DNA of 64,000 nt from Sphagnum compactum (GCA_965153455.1 OZ234498.1:17484001-17548000), one strand, 5' to 3'; shown: positions 46,976-60,545, counted from the stretch's first letter. The notes: generated by a model not told the origin, from the letters alone. Made by a program: numbers and translations.

Positions 46976-48768
46976 GTGGTGAGCTTATGGGTTATGGGAC
47001 ACACAAGAAGGTGAGTTGCGGTGATTCAGCCAACCAGTGACCAACAACATGCAAAGGTTATAGGGATGCATGGAAATGTCAGAAGGCAACAGGATACATG
47101 ATATAACTGGGGAGCTATCTATTGTCTAATGGTATGCTGCCATGTTAGCAAGACAATCGGTTATGGGTCAAAAAAACCTGATTCTTTTGTTTTTTTACAG
47201 AACTGTCAGTCAAAAGGTTCATCATATAGTGAAAAAAAAAAGAAAAAAAAAACTTCAATGTTTTCTTGGATGACTTTGAGGATTGGAAATTCTTATTTGA
47301 ATCCATGCCTGCAAAAAAACAAAAGGACAAAAACAACAACAAGGGTGTTATGACATAACCAATCATTATAACAATGATTCTGGCACTATCAAATCAGTGA
47401 AGAAAAATCATTGTAGCAGGGAGGTACACATATGGAGTTAGGGTTAGGGTTTTGCCAGTAGAAGCTATTATGAAGCTAGGGTTTTGTTTTCCACCAAAAA
47501 ATATTTTAAAAGAAAATTTGTCTATAGACCAGATATGAAAAAAAAAAAAATTTATTTTTAAAAAAATCCTTTTTATGTGTTGTCAACCTGGTGGAACCTT
47601 TTGTGAAAAATCTGGCCGTTTTTTTTTTCTTTCAAATTCCAGAAAATTAGGCTTTTGTCGAAGGCTTTTGTCGAATGGATGCACATACTCACTTCAATTT
47701 TGGACTCATTTGCGGGTACCCATATCCTCATATGGGTACCACAAAATGTCGTTGACAGAAGCAGCACCCAACAAACGACGACGGTACTTTACTTTGCACG
47801 ATCCTAGATCATGGAACGAGGTGCAAGCAAAACCCGAAGCAAAATAGTTTAGAACAAGAGACAAGAAGTAGGTGAAGAAGTAATATATGTGTCATGGCTC
47901 TCGGTGTCGTGGTGTGGTGAGAAACGAACAACATTTCGCACATCGACAAAGTCAAGTGTCAATTTTACAATCATAATTTTCAATTGAGTCTTATTATGGT
48001 TATTTAATAGCAGTAACAATAAAAGCAAATAAAATAAAATAACAAGAGTAAACAAATAAAAGCAATAAAAAATAAAATAAAGAGAAATATGAATCTAACA
48101 ATGAGCCAAATCCATAAAATTATTTATTTTTTCATTAATATTTTTTATTCTCGCAGTTTATCAAAACTTAGTCATTTGTGTCATCGATTTTTAACGTAAA
48201 GTAAATACATTACCGACAGCACCAAAAATTCAGATTCATGCTTTTCCTAACTACTTGAGTAGTACATTATCTGGTTCATCGACACTCAGTTGCCGAGAAA
48301 TAATTACTTTGTTTCTTTCAAAATCAAGTTCAGCAGTAAAAAAAAAAATGGTACTACTACACTGAATTTTTTTGGCTACAGCTTTCATAGCTTCAAAGGA
48401 CCTTTACCCAAATCATGTATCTTGCTGCCTTTTAATACTAATAATAATAATAATAATAACTTGATGTGCTTCCTCTACATAATAATTGATTGGTGTTGTT
48501 GCTACAATGTGGATGTAAACAACTCAAATATGATTGAGAAAATACGGGATTTTACCACCACATCATGAAATGAAATGAATGAATGAATGAATGAATGAAT
48601 GTGGCCGAGGGACATCAATATATATATTATCCGAGATTGAGTACTTACCCGCAAGTGGTAGCTATTGAGTAAAGGGGGAATGACCGAGTACATTAGTACC
48701 AAATTATATAGCTCCCAATTTATCACCAATCATTAAATTGTAGTGTGTTTCCGATTCACCTTGGGGTC
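46976..48768. other. AT-rich DNA, nothing coding recognised
   Basis: Contains a perfect hairpin at 47,715-47,740, an AAT tract near 48,435-48,460 and a GAAT tract near 48,570-48,600. An open frame at 47,575-47,847 has no recognisable domain. Confidence 0.5.
47715..47740. other. Perfect 11-bp hairpin
   Basis: GGTACCCATAT, a four-base loop CCTC, then ATATGGGTACC. The stem is perfect and contains two KpnI-type GGTACC sites. No T-run or gene end follows, so no role is assigned. Confidence 0.6.
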
Positions 48769-49098
48769 GGTGTGTCACATTGTGGCCTTGCCATTTACAT
48801 TAGAAAGTATCTTAATGGAAAAAGAAGAATTATGGAAACTCAAATATTTGAACCATGCAAAAAATATAATCTTCAAAAAATCCTCTAAAAGAAATCAAAA
48901 TCCTTCAAGATATTATATAATTCTATAATAACTAATCTCAAGTTTCAACACAAGCCCAAAATATCATCTTTCAAAAATACCCATATATAAAATTAGACCT
49001 ATTATTATTTATTACCTAGTAGAGGCCAAAATCCCTTAAGCTACTATAATACTCTATAATGAATTTGAACACAATATCCTTGCCTAACAAGGCAAGGC
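48769..49098 (-). repeat. Right arm of a long inverted repeat
   Basis: Reverse complement of 44,033-44,357: GGCCTTGCCATTTACATTAG, TATTTGAACCATGCAAAAAA, AACTAATCTCAAGTTTCAAC, GGCCAAAATCCCTTAAGC and AATATCCTTGCC in order, with small indels. Confidence 0.85.
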
Positions 49099-50011
49099 CA
49101 ACACAAGGATGGGAATGGGCGTGAACAAAACAAACTATGTCAACATAGAAATTTCAATAAATTATTCAATTTTTATAAATACTTCAAATTTTTTTTTAAA
49201 AATTCTTTCCGATCTTTTGAATTCTTGGGGTGTTTTTTTGGTTGTTAATAATTTTTTAAAAATAAATTAATATATTTCAGCTTGGGTTGCAAGTCAGTTT
49301 GCTTTAATCACACTTGCATTTTGAGCATCAAAGAACCAGCATAGATAGCACAATGTTTTTTCTAACACATTTTTCAACAAAAATATTGATATTTTTAGTT
49401 TAAAGTTGAATAATTTCAATATTTTTTTTTGGGGGAAAAATCTCCAAAAGTTTAATATCCTTTGAATTTTTATTTTTAAAATTATTTTTTAATTTTAAAA
49501 ATTAATTAATTAACTTTTTAAAAAACCTTGCCATGGGAAAGCTCTTTATTGGATGTGTTTTTTTTATTTAAAAAAAACTCCTTTTAGACTACTCCAAACC
49601 CAAAATGGAGAGAAAAGGTTTGATATGGCAAAATCATTTGAGGAGCCATAGATAATAATGGTACATGAGGCCAAGGACCTAACTTACTTTACCTCCCTTG
49701 CAATTGCTTGGTACATAGAGAGAGCATTGAAGAGGAGTGTAGTAGAGTGTACCCCCCAACTCTCCAAACCCTAAAAACAAACACCTACCTACCTACCTAC
49801 CCACCACAATGAATGATTATTATTTCTATTTTTGGTGGGAAGGAGTTGTTGATTTGGAGAAATAAACAACACTTTTGGGACATGGAGACCATGTGAAGAG
49901 CCCATGCCCTGGCTTTTACTTACACACCATGTGCTTTGTACAATGTAGAAGGAATTGAAGACAATGATAAGCAATCTCACCCTTCAATCTTTAGAGGTTG
50001 GTCAGTAGTAA
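49099..50011. other. AT-rich DNA, nothing recognised
   Basis: No gene supported. A CCTA tract near 49,783-49,802 precedes the telomere-like array. Confidence 0.5.
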
Positions 50012-50425
50012 GTACCTTGGGAGGTAGGTAAGTAGGGTATTTAGGGTTTGGGGTACCTTGGGAGGTTAGTAAGTAGGGGTTTTAGGGTTTAGGGTACCTT
50101 GGGAGGTTGGTAAGTAGGGTATTTAGGGTTAAAGGTACTTGGGAGGTTGGTAAGTAGGGTATCTAGGGTTTTAAGGTACCTTGGGAGGTTGATAAGTAGG
50201 GGTTTTAGGGTTTAAGGTACCTTGGGAGGTTGGTAAGTAGGGTATCTAAGGTTTAGGGTACCTTGGGAGGTTGGTAAGTAGGGTTTTTAGGGTTTAAGGT
50301 ACCTTGGGAGGTTGGTAAGTAGGGTGTCTAAGGTTTAGGGTACTTTGGGAGGTTGGTAAGTAGGGTGTCTAAGGTTTAGGGTACTTTGGGAGGTTGGTAA
50401 GTAGGTTTTTAGGGTTTAGTAAGTA
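50012..50425. repeat. 41-bp tandem array with telomere-like unit ends
   Basis: About ten units of 41 bp: TACCTTGGGAGGTTGGTAAG, then TAGGGTATNTAGGGTTTAGG. Each unit ends in one or two TTTAGGG-like heptamers, some mutated to TAAGGTTTAGGG. It is unrelated in its unique part to the 5,457-6,040 array. Confidence 0.92.
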
Positions 50426-51830
50426 CCTATTGGGTTAATCATTTAGGTAGATTGCAAATACTAATTTCAAGCAACAAAATTTCCCTTCATCCTCTTCTTC
50501 TTGCACATATGTCCTCCTAAAGGCCTTCCTAAAGATAATCCCATTTTAATTTTGTAGAACAATTTTGATGAATACACATTTTATTTCTAGTTGTTGCACT
50601 ATTGAACAAGATTATTGTTACCCTAAACCCTTGGAACCTCTTCTGATTATGCTACCATTTTCCATTATAAGAAGAACGCCTTTGAATGTATGGCTAAAGG
50701 TTCCAAAAGGTATTTTTCTACTTTGAAAAAAAATTCCTAATAGGCTTTTAATGTCATAAGCTCATATTGCAAATGTGACTAATTATCTTTTACCATTTGC
50801 CAATGTGGGGAAAATGTGCATATGAACATATAATTTATATCCGAATGTACCATACATTTAACCCTAATAATCCTTGCTTATATAATCTAAATGAAAGAGT
50901 GGTGAATTTGTGTTTTACCCTTCCTTTCCCCTTTGAAACATGGTACAATTTCGGTCATCTATCTTTACCCAAATTGGAAGTTTTGCAAATCCTACACATA
51001 TATACCTTTTATACTTACCCTAATTAAATAGTTTTTGAAACTTATTTGTTTGACCTAACTAATATTTTTTGGAATTGATATGATACAAAGGGTTTTTTCC
51101 GCCTAAATGGTGGAGGGTCAATTTGATCAATGAAGGCATCCTCTTTGTGGGGAAGGAGGTGTTTTCAAAAATGTAAAAACTTGCATCAATTTTCCTCAAA
51201 TATAATGGGAGAGTACCTTACCTAAGGTTATTTTTCCTTTGTTGTTTGCGGGGTGTTTTTTGAAACATTTTCCAAAAAATCCCTTACATGAGACCTTATT
51301 CTAGTAAAACATGCAACCTCAGGCTTTAGCATACATGTCAAAACAATCATCATTTTTTTGAATTTTTTTGACGATGTGTCGTAAATCATAATTTTTCATT
51401 ACTTGAGGGGGTTATTTTGTTCTTAAAGGAAGTACATTCCAATGTTGTTTGGTTTTCACTTTTTTGTGAGAACACCCACTTCCGGTTCTAACATAACATT
51501 TTTAAAATTCAATCATTTTTAAAAAAAATCTCCATAAAAAAAATTGATGATCATATTAGACTTTTGGAAAAAAAAAATTCAACTAATTTTTTAAGTGTTA
51601 GCTTTCACAAATTTTTAAATAATCAATTTTTCAAAGGTGGTTTTCAAAAATCAGTAATCAAAAGTCAATTATTTTCAGCAAAATATTTTTTAATTAAAAA
51701 AAACTACACAATTTTCTTTAAAAAAATAATGAAAAAAATATAAGAAATTCTTTTTCTTCCATAATTTTGTAGGTTCACAACTTCATCATGTTCAAATGAA
51801 CCTTCAAACTATTTTAACTTTTTTTTTTAA
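50426..51830. other. AT-rich DNA, nothing recognised
   Basis: No convincing reading frame. The right part adjoins the 3' end of the hAT remnant and may contain its untranslated sequence. Confidence 0.45.
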
Positions 51831-52521
51831 TTATAGGTTCTTTTCAATCAACTCCACCAAACCAAAAGGTGATTTGCAACCAACTCGTGTATCATTAGGT
51901 CAATTCTTGCTCACAGATATCAATTTTTGCAAATTTATCATTTCTTAACAATATTTCCTTAAATTTGCAAATATGCCATCAAAAAACAAAATTCTTTTTG
52001 TTTCAATTTGAAGTCCTATAATGCTTAATATTTGGCAAGTCGACATATCAACCATGGGAAACGTTGATTCATGCTTCTCCCACCATTAAAGAGGACATTT
52101 GATATCACTGATGTCCACTTGGCATCTTTTGAAAATATGCAACTCCCTACCCACAAACTCTTTCACTAACTCATTGGTGTTAGTAGTTTGTTCAAAAATA
52201 TCTATTCTACAATCTTTTTCAATCACTTGATCTACACAACCAACTTCAAATTCTAACATTGGATGAAAATGATTGTGTTATTTGATAAACATGGGATATA
52301 AGGATCTTTCATTGTATTCCTCAACAATAGCCACACCTTTTTATGGCCAATACAAATGGCATTAAACAAATACTTTTAAACCTAGGGCCTAACATCAAAG
52401 ACAATGTGTTATGGGTTTTTTTGGCATCATGTTTTTTTAAAAACAAGTTGAAAGATTCCAACACCGTCAAAACCTCCTTTTTCATATTAGAGGCCAACAA
52501 AAACAACCTCACAATCATCAT
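51831..52521 (-). pseudogene. hAT-superfamily transposase remnant, C-terminal part
   Basis: Minus strand. An open part reads VLESFNLFLKKHDAKKTHNT, then LSLMLGPRFKS. After a frame change near 52,335 it continues VAIVEEYNERSLYPMFIK, then CPL-stop-WWEKHESTFP, QILSIIGLQIET and, after another change, FDGIFANLRKY and SKN-stop-PNDTRVGCKS, ending at 51,831. The LSLMLDPRFK block, the WWxxHE..FP..x..ILxIxxSQxETER block and the KNWPxD block are landmarks of the hAT dimerisation region, so identity is clear. At least five stops and three frame changes show it is dead. The N-terminal zinc finger and catalytic part are not readable upstream. It is expected to have been part of a DNA transposon, whose ends I cannot find. 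Confidence 0.85.
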
Positions 52522-54350
52522 CTATCAAATTGACTAAGGTTGGCAGGATTTTGGTTTTTTTTTTCAATTTCAAACACGTTTTTATTGCAAAATGCAATGC
52601 ATCATTCAACAACCAGTTGTTTTTGAAACTAATTCAAAACATAAGCACTCATAATTGGGGAAAATTAATCAATAATTATTTGAGAAATGTGCCATGTAAA
52701 AGAAGGACACACTTTTTCACTAATTTTGACAAAAGTATGTTTGTTGTAACAAAATTCCAAGACTACAAAGCTTTTTGGAACGTAATCACTTTGGAAGCAA
52801 ACCTTCAAACAAAGTTTAACATTCAATGTTAATATTTTCAAACTATAATTCAAATTAGAAACCTAAAATCGAAAATTGAAAATTGAAATGATTTATGTTC
52901 CAAAAAAAATCTAAGATGATTATAAAATTAGTTTTAAATGAAAAAAATCACCGTGTTTTAATTGGAGTGTTTAGTTTTTAAAAAAAAATATTAGAATTTT
53001 CATAAGTTTTGTTCCATTCTTGTTTTCCTTTTCTAAACTTCTTAGGCCAAGTTATACATTTCTACAAACTTGATCAAACATACTTAATAGAAACATACTT
53101 GAGGTTTTAACACACTTTCTCACATAGTATTATATTTTGCTATTTTTTGGTAAAACATACTTTTGTTTTGTTTTCTCCACTAGGTTAGGCAACACCTCTT
53201 GGAAAAATTGTTTTCTTGAAGGAAAGACCATTCGAAGACATAAATGCAAGGCCAAACACTTCATCCAAATATTTTCCACAAACTGTATTGGCAAGTATTT
53301 TTTACAATCAAAAGGCCTAAGTTTTGCAAAATTTTATTTTGTTGCACATCATCTTTTTGCAAAAGGAAAGAAAATCTGAAATTTTCTACCAAACATATTG
53401 GGCCTTTTCTTTGTCACTTGCCTCTAAACAATTTTTTTAGACTATTGACCTCCTCTTCAAAAAATTTACAATAATGGCATGGTCACATGTTTATTGAAAA
53501 TTCTTATACCATTTGTTTTGTAATATGAAATTAAATTATTTTTTGCTCGAGTTATGGGATTAGATACATTGATAGGATTGTTGTAACAAATAATACAATA
53601 CACCATTTGAAGATTATTATGATAAACCTTTTTGTTATCATTAACATAGAAAAAAATCCATCAAAATGCATTTATGAAATTAATTCTCCATTTAATTTTC
53701 TAAGCATGCAATTTATGAAAGTTCATTTTCATTTTATTTTTAAAGAACTTTGCTATTTAATATTTGCAAACTGGAATAATTTCAGATATTTCTTCCATAG
53801 GAACATCATTGAACAAAAAATCACATTTTTCATTTTTGGTTGAAATTATGTTTTCATTTTCATTAAACTACTCCATTTTTCAACAAATTTTCAAGAATTT
53901 TATTCAACGAGAACGAAAAAATCAAAAGAAGATATTGTTTTACCAAAGTGGTTTTAATTTTTTACTTGCAACTTGATTTAACTATCTAAAGTCTATAATA
54001 CAATTCAAAACATTTACCAACATTTACAATGTCAAAATACCTCACTTAACCCCCCTCTCTTCATGGAAAAAAATGAATTTGGTAATGTAATGCAAATGTA
54101 TATATATACATGAATTGTGTAATCAATAAACATATTTCCTGATGTTAAATTGTTGTCAAGTTTAATAACAAACAAAGATTGAACTTGGAACATTAAAAAA
54201 TGTTTCATCAAAATAAATGGAAAGATAAACATTAACATCGAAACAAAAAACAAAATATTACAAGCATAGTTTGAAAATCATACCTAAAGAAACAAGTCAA
54301 TCGTGGATCCAAACCTTTTGTTCCCAAACTTGCACATAGTAAGTGGGGGG
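52522..54350. other. AT-rich DNA upstream of the hAT remnant
   Basis: The missing N-terminal part of the transposase would be expected here, but no frame is readable on the minus strand. Plus-strand open frames (for example 52,530-52,832) have no domain and lie opposite the expected coding strand. Confidence 0.45.
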
Positions 54351-55200
54351 AAGTACCAAACCGACAAGCAATGTTGAAGAGGATTCGAACAAGAAGAAGA
54401 GCTAAACAACAACGCAAACGAAACCAATCATCACACATGAGAGTTAGGTTAGAAAAGTACATGAGTTTCAAAAAGCTGAACAACAACAAGATGAACCAAA
54501 CAACAATAACAACAAGAATTGAATAATATTAAAAGAAGAGTCGAACATCCTCAAGAGGAACTAAACAAAATAACTAAACATCAATAAGAGGAGCCAAATA
54601 ACAACAAAAGAACAATTGAACAACACAACTACCAAAACCAAGCAACAAGAAAAAAAAGAATCAAACAACAACAAAAAAACTGACTAGTAACAAAAGGAGT
54701 AAGCAACAATGCAAGAGGAATTCAAGAGCAACACAAAAATAGCCAAGGAGCAATGCAAAAAAAGTTGATTAATAACACGAAAAGTAACACAAGAAGAACT
54801 GACTACCAATGCGAGAAGCAAGTAACAACACAACAAGAACATGTGTGAGCCTACCAGCAACATAAGAAAAGCAACTAGGAGTAATTAGCAATGTAAGAAG
54901 AACAACCAACAATGCAAAAGGATATTACTAATGGCTCAAAATGAACGAACAACAATGTAAGAGGAATTAAACAACAACAGAAGAAGAGCAAAACAACAAC
55001 AAGAGAGGAGCCAAACATTAATGCAAGAAGAACAAACTAACAACAAGAAAAAGAAATAAACAACAATACAAAAAGAGCTAATTAACAACAAGATGGGAGT
55101 TGACTTACAACAAAAAAGGAGTAGGAAAAGGAATTGAACAACAACACAAAAGGAATAGAGCAAGCCAAAAAAAATCAACTTAGAAGGCACAAAAAAGCTT
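54351..55200. repeat. AAC/AAG-rich low-complexity tract
   Basis: About 850 bp of diverged units such as AACAACAANAAGAAGAAC and CAACAATGCAAGAGGAA, with AAC and AAG triplets alternating. No constant period; the antisense strand stays open in places by composition (Phe/Leu/Cys-rich). Confidence 0.8.
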
Positions 55201-55954
55201 AAATTTCATAACATTACAAATTTTTGACCTTTAATGTGCAAACTAAATTGATTAATAAAAGTGGGCCTAAGCCTATTATTTTACTTTTGGAAAATGAAGA
55301 AAAATGAAAAGAAAACTTTGGCTTTGAACTTTCAATGGCTATGGAGGTGTTGCTTAAAACTTGAAACCCTATATTTTTTCTTTTAAAAACCTAGGATACC
55401 TATCTGAAAATTGTACCTTGATTTATTTAAATACCCTATTAAAGTTTCTTTCTTTTGAGATATAAATAGAAGGTCAGGGTCTCAAGGGTTCTCACCTCAG
55501 TGAGACCTTGTGGGTTGTATATTAATGATATTCGATAGTTTTCCTAGTGAGATTTGGCACGAAAGTTTGGCCAATTCTCACTTTATTTTTTATATTTTTC
55601 AACATAGGTCCATTCAATGGTAGGGATTTTTTTGGGAACATGGTTTTCCATTTTAAATAGATTTTAATTTTTTTCTACAATATTTGGGCTATTGTATAAT
55701 ATTAAGTGTTTTTTTTTTAAACCCCTTGCAAACATTGTCATTCATTGCTACTTGAATGAAAGTTAAATTTGGAGACCTTTTAATTGGAAGCCCATCAAGT
55801 GTATTTTATCTTATGGCCCTATGCAAATATCAAAGGTTTTTCATTTCTAATACATACATATACTTATTCTTCATATGCACTTATGTGGTAAAAGTAAGGC
55901 CATCCTTTTGTGTCATTTACTTTGATCAACCCAAAGGATAAATATTAGTGTAAT
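55201..55954. other. AT-rich DNA, nothing recognised
   Basis: A short inverted phrase GTCTCA..TGAGAC lies at about 55,478-55,504. No gene supported. Confidence 0.45.
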
Positions 55955-56900
55955 CAATGCCTTAAAGTATTGGCTAAACCTAGTGTCTAAATTTAGTGAC
56001 TTAAACTAATGGCTAAATTCAATGATTTAAAATAATGGTTAAACCCAATGGCTAAACTTAGTGGCTTAAAAACTAGCTAAACTTAATGGCTAAATTGAAT
56101 GACTTAAAATAATGGCTAAACCTAATGGCTAAACTTTGTGATTTAAAGTAGTGATTAAACATAGTGGTTAAACTTTGTGACTTAAAGTAATGGCTAAATA
56201 TAGTGGCCAAACTTTGTGACTTAAAGTAATGGTTAAACCTAGTGGTTAAATTTAGTGACATAAAATATTGGTTAAACTTAATGACTAAACTCAATGAATT
56301 AAACTAATGGTTAAATTTAGTGGCTAAATTTTATGATTTAACTTAGTGGTTAAACATAATGGTTAAATCTAGTGGTTAAATTTAGTGACTTAAAGTAATG
56401 GCTAAACTTAGTGACTTAAAATAATGGTTAAATCTAGCGGCTAAACTTAGTGATTAAAATAATGGTTAAACTTAGTGGCCAAACTTAGTGACTTAAAACC
56501 CAATGATTAAACCCAATGATTAAATATAATGGTTAAACATAATGGATAAACCTTGATTAAACCCAATGATTAAATATAATGGTTAAACATAGTGGCTAAA
56601 TCTAGTTGATAAACCTAATGGTTAAACGTAGTGGCTAAACCTAGTTGATAAACCTAATGCTTAAACATATTGCCTAAACCTAGGCTATACTTAGTGGTTA
56701 AACTTAAGTTATATTTATTGGCCAAACTTAATGGTTCAACTTAGGCTAAACCTAATGCCAAAATTTAGTGATTAAGCATGATGGTTAAACTTAGTGGTTA
56801 AATTTAAATTAAACTTAATGGTTAAATTTGGCTAAATCTAATAGTTAAATGTAATGGCTAAACATAATGGCTAAACTTGATGGTTATACTTAATTGTTAA
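55955..56900. repeat. 39-bp tandem array, TAAAC-rich
   Basis: Units of about 39 bp: GACTTAAAGTAATGGCTAAA, then NNTAGTGGCTAAACTTAGT. At 56,073-56,294 the period is exact, so the minus strand reads a 13-residue repeat (HYFKSQSLATxFS). The rest is degenerate. Confidence 0.88.
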
Positions 56901-57300
56901 AATTAAATAGGTAAGTGGGTGGATAGGTAAATAGGTAGGTTGTACGAAAGTGAAAAATATAGGTAGGTATGTAGGTGAATAAAAGGTAGGTGGGTGGGTA
57001 ATAGGTATGAAAATAATTAACTAAATAAATAGGTGGATGAATAGGTATGTGGTAGATACATAGGGTAGTAAACCATGTCATATTTGACTAAGGATCATTG
57101 GCCATCTTGACTAAATGTTCAACTTGATTAAAGACCATTGGTCATTTTTTATTAATGATCATTGGCCATTTTACCAAAATGTTCATGTTAAGGACCATTG
57201 GTCATTTTGATTAAAATTGGCCATTTTGATTAATTGTTCAATTTGATTAAAGACCATTGGCCATTTTGACTAAGGTTGTACAATTTGACTATGTGTATCT
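56901..57300. repeat. GTAGGT-rich stretch followed by CATTGGTCATTTT repeats
   Basis: 56,905-57,065 has many GGTAGGT/AGGTGGGT phrases. 57,080-57,275 has about seven imperfect copies of GACCATTGGCCATTTTGA, some linked by TGTTCAANTTGATTAAA. Confidence 0.7.
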
Positions 57301-60300
57301 AGTAAAATAAACCACTATAATCAAATTGATCAATCAACACATACATGTGTCATTCAAGCCCCTGACCTTTAGTCAAAATGTACATGTCCATTAATCAAAA
57401 TGACAAGTTAATTAATTTGAACATTTAAAAAAACCATGATTTGTAATAGTGTGTACACATTGTATTATAAATGTTATTGTCTTGTACATGTCTAGATCCT
57501 CGATAATAAACTTCAATATCTTTTAGTTTTAATTATGAAACATTATGTCTATTAATATTGAAATGTCATGCAATTAATGTATTACTAACTTTCAACTACC
57601 CGCACAACTATCAAATATTCTTATTCAAAAGAATATAATTTTATTAGGTTGTTTATCTTTATATAATTAAAATGAATTATGGATTATAGATTTTGATGGT
57701 GTAGGTCTCAAGACATTTAAGTTCAATAGATTGTTATGCTAAAACAATGATGGTGAAGGTAAGTTTACACATTTTGCAATGTTTTTTTCAAAACCAATAT
57801 ATTTCAATTTTGTTTATGACATTTAATTCTAAGTTTAAATAATTGTTTGTAAATGTAAAACTTGTAATTAATCATTATATTGCTATGATGTGTTGTTTAT
57901 AATGCATTTCAATGATAAGTTAATGATAACATTATGTATGTTGCTTGTTAGTTGCATTATAGTTGCAAGTTTTATGTACATTACTTAATAGTTGTATTAT
58001 AGTTGCAAATTGTATGTACATTTTTTATTAGTTGGATTATAATTGCAAAATACTTTTGTTTAGATTTATAATATGAACATTAAATTGTTTTTCATATTGC
58101 AATAAGGGTTTTTTACATTGATGTGAAAACATCATTTCACATTTGGTAGCTATCAAAATATAAATCAGCTTTTGAATAAAGACAAGGTATCCCTTCTTAG
58201 CATGATATAATTATAGATAGTAGATTGGATGTTTGATAACAATAATTTATCAAATTTTATCTTAACATTAGAAATGAAAATAAATACATACCATTGAAAG
58301 GGACCATGGATAATAAAAAATGTTCACATGAATTATATTTTACAATATTGAATATTAATACATATAATTATATTATTGAAATAAAATTTTGTCATTATTT
58401 AGTAATGGACTTATGTAATGTGTTTCACAATGCATAATTATCATTACCAATTCTACTAGGCACAAAATAATATTATCCATAAATGGACATTAATTGCAAA
58501 ATAATGTCATCAATCAATTGTAATTTGCAATTTAAAACTACAATAGTTGAATTCAAATTGTAACACAATACCATTAACAAAATCCAACAATTTTGAAATA
58601 ATAAAATTTAATAAGTGCATTAATTACAAATTAGATATAATATACATGAACATACTTCCTTCATCAATGGATGAATGAAAATTTGTGCAATATTACATTT
58701 GTCCACAACATTTGAGCAAAAAAATGACATGAATAACTAGTGGTATACTAGTTGTAAAGAAGTTGCAAAGGACACAAACAAAGTCATCCATCAATGAATG
58801 AATGAAAGCCATATTGACATTCCATTCATTTGTGAGCATTTGCACAGAAAACTAATGTGAATAATTAGTTGCATTTGAGTTGCACATATTTTTATTAACA
58901 TATGATACTGTATACAACTTTGGGTGTTTGATGCAACTATTGCAACTTGTCCAACAACATTCACACTATAAAAATACCATGATTTGCAAATGTATGCTAC
59001 AATTCAAAAGTCTAATTGTAAGCCCAATTGTGAAATCCTCGATTTTCTCATAATGCAAGTTCACTTTACACAAGGTTGAAGGACTAAGGATTAGAAAATT
59101 GTAAATGGATGAAAACTCAACATTTGATGCACTATGATTAATGTTTCATGGTTTAATGGGCGTGTTGCTAGGTCCCTTCAATGGGTGTGAGGAGGTGGGC
59201 ATGGGAGCAAACTTGTTAGACCATGAACTAGATTTTGATGCTCCAAACGATTTTTTTAAAAACTTTTTAAAGAGGTGGGTTAGTCATTTGTTAGACCATG
59301 AACCAAAAAAATCATGATTCATCTACAAAGTTTTTGTCATGATTTATTTCTCAAAAATTAATTATTCTTTTTGAAGATGGGTACAAAGTTTGTTAGCCCA
59401 TTGGCCAAAAAGGCCATGCTTGATTGAATATTTTAAATATTTTTTTCAAATTTTTGTAATAATTGTTTTTGAAGGTGGATCCAAAGTTTGTTAGTCCATG
59501 GTCCAAAAAAGTTGTCTTTTGGTCAAATTTTTAACATATATTTTTTGTATTCTATGATTCATGGTGATCCTACTTGCTAAAATGAAAAGAATGGAAAAAG
59601 AATAAATGGAAGGAAAGTGATAAAGAAAAAGAAAGGAAAAACTCGAAACTAGTAATAAAAACAATTACATAGAATATCAAGTTAAAAATCACTATTTACA
59701 TAAAATATTTAGTTACCTTTTTCTGGCTCCATTATAATATATGTCGATACTTGAATAAAGTCTATTTTCATTTTATATTACACTTGACAACCTAAGCCCA
59801 CACATAAATGATGGATGGCCTTTGGATGTGTTTTGAGGGCTCTCAACATTTCCATAGTCATAATCCCTCACCATAGTGTAAAGGGGGCCTTAGTGTACCC
59901 GGGGGGGGGGGGGAGATGCTCTAAATTCACCCTCCATATGAACCAACAACTGATCAAGTTTTGAGATATTGCAATAAATGAACTACATTACCCAAGTTTT
60001 TTACAAATCCAAATACTATTTATATTTGAAAAAAATTTAAATAAATAAATAATTTAAATTAAATATATAATACAACTTATGAACAAGGAAATATTGTATA
60101 GTTTCATAGAGAAAAGGGGAAGGAAAAGGAAAAGAAAAGAATTTTTATTTTTGTAAAATTATAGTTGGCCCTCTATGTTGGATGTGATCATCAACAATAG
60201 CGATCCAAATAGGGGGTGTCGGTGGAGCTGCTCTTAATTGTGCACAAAGCTAAGATGAGGTCCCCCACAAGGATTGGATGCATGACCTTAGTCTATCTTG

Positions 60301-60306
60301 GAAGGA
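57301..60306. other. AT-rich DNA, nothing recognised
   Basis: No gene. GTTAGTCCATGGNCCAAAAA-like phrases recur near 59,210-59,510, and a run of 14 G lies near 59,900-59,913. Confidence 0.5.
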
Positions 60307-60376
60307 AGAGGTTAACCCTATTATAACCGACATGAAAGGTTAATAGGGGGAATAGGGTTAACCTCTGATGTCGGTT
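60307..60376. other. Two interleaved inverted repeats
   Basis: AGAGGTTAACCCTATT (60,307-60,322) pairs with AATAGGGTTAACCTCT (60,351-60,366), and AACCGACAT (60,326-60,334) pairs with ATGTCGGTT (60,368-60,376). The order left-1, left-2, right-1, right-2 would permit a pseudoknot if transcribed. Both pairings are perfect. Confidence 0.6.
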
Positions 60377-60545
60377 TTTTAAAAGCTTTAAAAATTAAAG
60401 AACCTTCACTTCAGAATCACACAAAAACTCTGATTTTCCAATTTATTGAGAATTTTCACAATAATAAGAAACCTTGGTTTCAGTTTTTTCGAAGATTTTC
60501 AAAGAATCGGTAAGTTTCCATGAAAGAATCACACAACACTAAAAG
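60370..60545. repeat. GGTTCTTTGA-family repeat
   Basis: Carries TTAAAAATTAAAGAACC, TTTCAAAGAATCGG and AATCACACAACACTAAAAG, which follow the order seen at 23,332-23,460 and 32,930-33,075 but are more diverged. Confidence 0.4.

Noticed and set aside
54936-55190. Cys/Leu/Phe-rich minus-strand protein with membrane segments
   Set aside because: Antisense reading of an AAC/AAG low-complexity tract.
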